Source: Lachnospiraceae bacterium UBA3802
GTDB lineage: Bacteria > Bacillota > Clostridia > Lachnospirales > Lachnospiraceae
NCBI GenBank assembly: GCA_002369155.1
Contig: DFEM01000018.1
Location: 1-23,825 of the forward strand
Direction: 5' to 3'
Length of the DNA stretch: 23,825 bases
The notes under the pieces: model-generated
Seen by the model: the letters and a program-made list of their open reading frames with translations, nothing else
The model's database searches: none
Told to the model about the DNA's origin: nothing
Made by a program: the position numbers and the translations under genes
Shown: positions 23,238 to 23,825 of the stretch, in pieces
Position numbering within the stretch: position 1 is the first letter of the stretch
How the letters are laid out: each line of letters starts with the position of its first letter

Positions 23238-23825
23238 ATGATGGAAGGAAAAATCCCCGAAAACGTTCTGAAAAGGTCCGTTTTGAGGGAAGTTAAAAAC
23301 AATAAAGAAAATGTAATTACCGGCGCGTCTTTCGGAGAAGACTGCGCCGTTTTAAATTTGTGCCAAAATGTCTCGGATACAAAAACTTTGCTTGGAAGCA
23401 GTGTGGCTTTGGGCGAGGGACTATTGGAGAGCAAAATAGCCGTAACAAAGGCCTGTAACAATCTTTATGCCGCTGGTTTCAAGGCGGAGCATATACTTCT
23501 TTCGGTTACCATTCCCGAATCCTTCGAAGAGGAAGATTTAAAGAATCTTATGAAAGAACTAAGGGCTGTTGCGGACAAAGAAGATGTCGCGATAGTTTCA
23601 GGTCACACGGCGGTCAGCCGTTCTCTAACAAACAAGTGCCTTATAAGTGTTACCGCACTTGGAAGAGGGACGGCTTTAAAAGATAAAAGAAAAGTTAAGC
23701 CGGGCGATACGATAATAGTCACCAAGTGGATCGGAATCGAGGGTGCTTATATACTTGCGAATGAATATAAAGAAATAATCGTTAAAAGATTCAGGGATGA
23801 ATTCGAGAATAATCTTTTGGAGAAT
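23238..23825 (+). CDS. AIR-synthase-related (HypE/PurM/ThiL-like) protein, C-terminus outside the window
   Basis: The first 196 residues of a PurM/HypE/ThiL/SelD-like ATP-dependent enzyme. The N-terminal domain shows FGEDCAVL (about residues 30-37), a Gly-Asp nucleotide/metal-binding motif of this superfamily, then HILLSVTIPE and VSGHTAVSRSL (about 119-129), and KPGDTIIVTKWIGIEGA, the usual link to the C-terminal domain. It resembles hydrogenase-maturation-factor-like proteins more than PurM, but the reaction is undetermined. Two in-frame ATGs (23238, 23241) are possible starts with a weak ribosome site. The gene runs off the right edge. Confidence 0.8.
   Translation, partial: MMEGKIPENVLKRSVLREVKNNKENVITGASFGEDCAVLNLCQNVSDTKTLLGSSVALGEGLLESKIAVTKACNNLYAAGFKAEHILLSVTIPESFEEEDLKNLMKELRAVADKEDVAIVSGHTAVSRSLTNKCLISVTALGRGTALKDKRKVKPGDTIIVTKWIGIEGAYILANEYKEIIVKRFRDEFENNLLEN

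Overview
The window looks like chromosomal DNA from an anaerobic, low-GC Gram-positive bacterium, most likely a Lachnospiraceae relative (Butyrivibrio/Roseburia-like). This rests on the AT-rich codon use, strong AGGAGG-type ribosome sites, U-rich intrinsic terminators, lipoprotein signal peptides, and gene families typical of that group. No rRNA, tRNA, CRISPR array, transposase or phage gene was recognised.

Layout. Positions 1-7660 carry small regulator-plus-effector modules. These are the N-terminal part of a Bce/MacB-type ABC ATPase (minus strand) with a Bce-like operator, a divergent membrane-bound XRE regulator, a TetR/alpha-beta-hydrolase pair with tandem operators, a 61-aa membrane protein/XRE pair, and a TetR/MFS exporter/CPBP protease cluster whose TetR and MFS genes share the same operator sequence. 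Positions 7715-13233 hold a polar amino acid ABC importer in two parts (lipoprotein binding protein on minus; permease and ATPase 3 kb away on plus). Between the parts lies a GntR(YtrA-type)-ATPase-permease-permease operon. Positions 13280-14932 carry an HD-domain nucleotidase-like protein, an unknown membrane-anchored protein and the N-terminal half of a cyclase-family gene.

The most interesting part is 14929-20375. A strong promoter drives a 37-codon leader ORF with an excellent ribosome site. The leader is followed by a near-perfect intrinsic terminator 18 nt upstream of a three-gene operon: ABC exporter, DUF1854 protein, ABC exporter. A segment inside the leader ORF (15071-15085) can pair with 15134-15150, which would destroy the terminator. 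This is the architecture of a ribosome-controlled transcription attenuator, comparable to bmrB-bmrCD of Bacillus subtilis. Both exporters carry unusual extra N-terminal domains ending in CxxC...CxxC zinc ribbons. The whole looks like an inducible export system of unknown substrate.

Positions 20406-23825 return to housekeeping and unknown genes: a flavin reductase-family protein, a small lipoprotein, endonuclease III (nth), an unknown membrane-anchored protein, a 34-aa membrane peptide, and the N-terminal part of an AIR-synthase-like protein cut by the window edge.

All functional statements come from reading motifs by eye; no database search was made.
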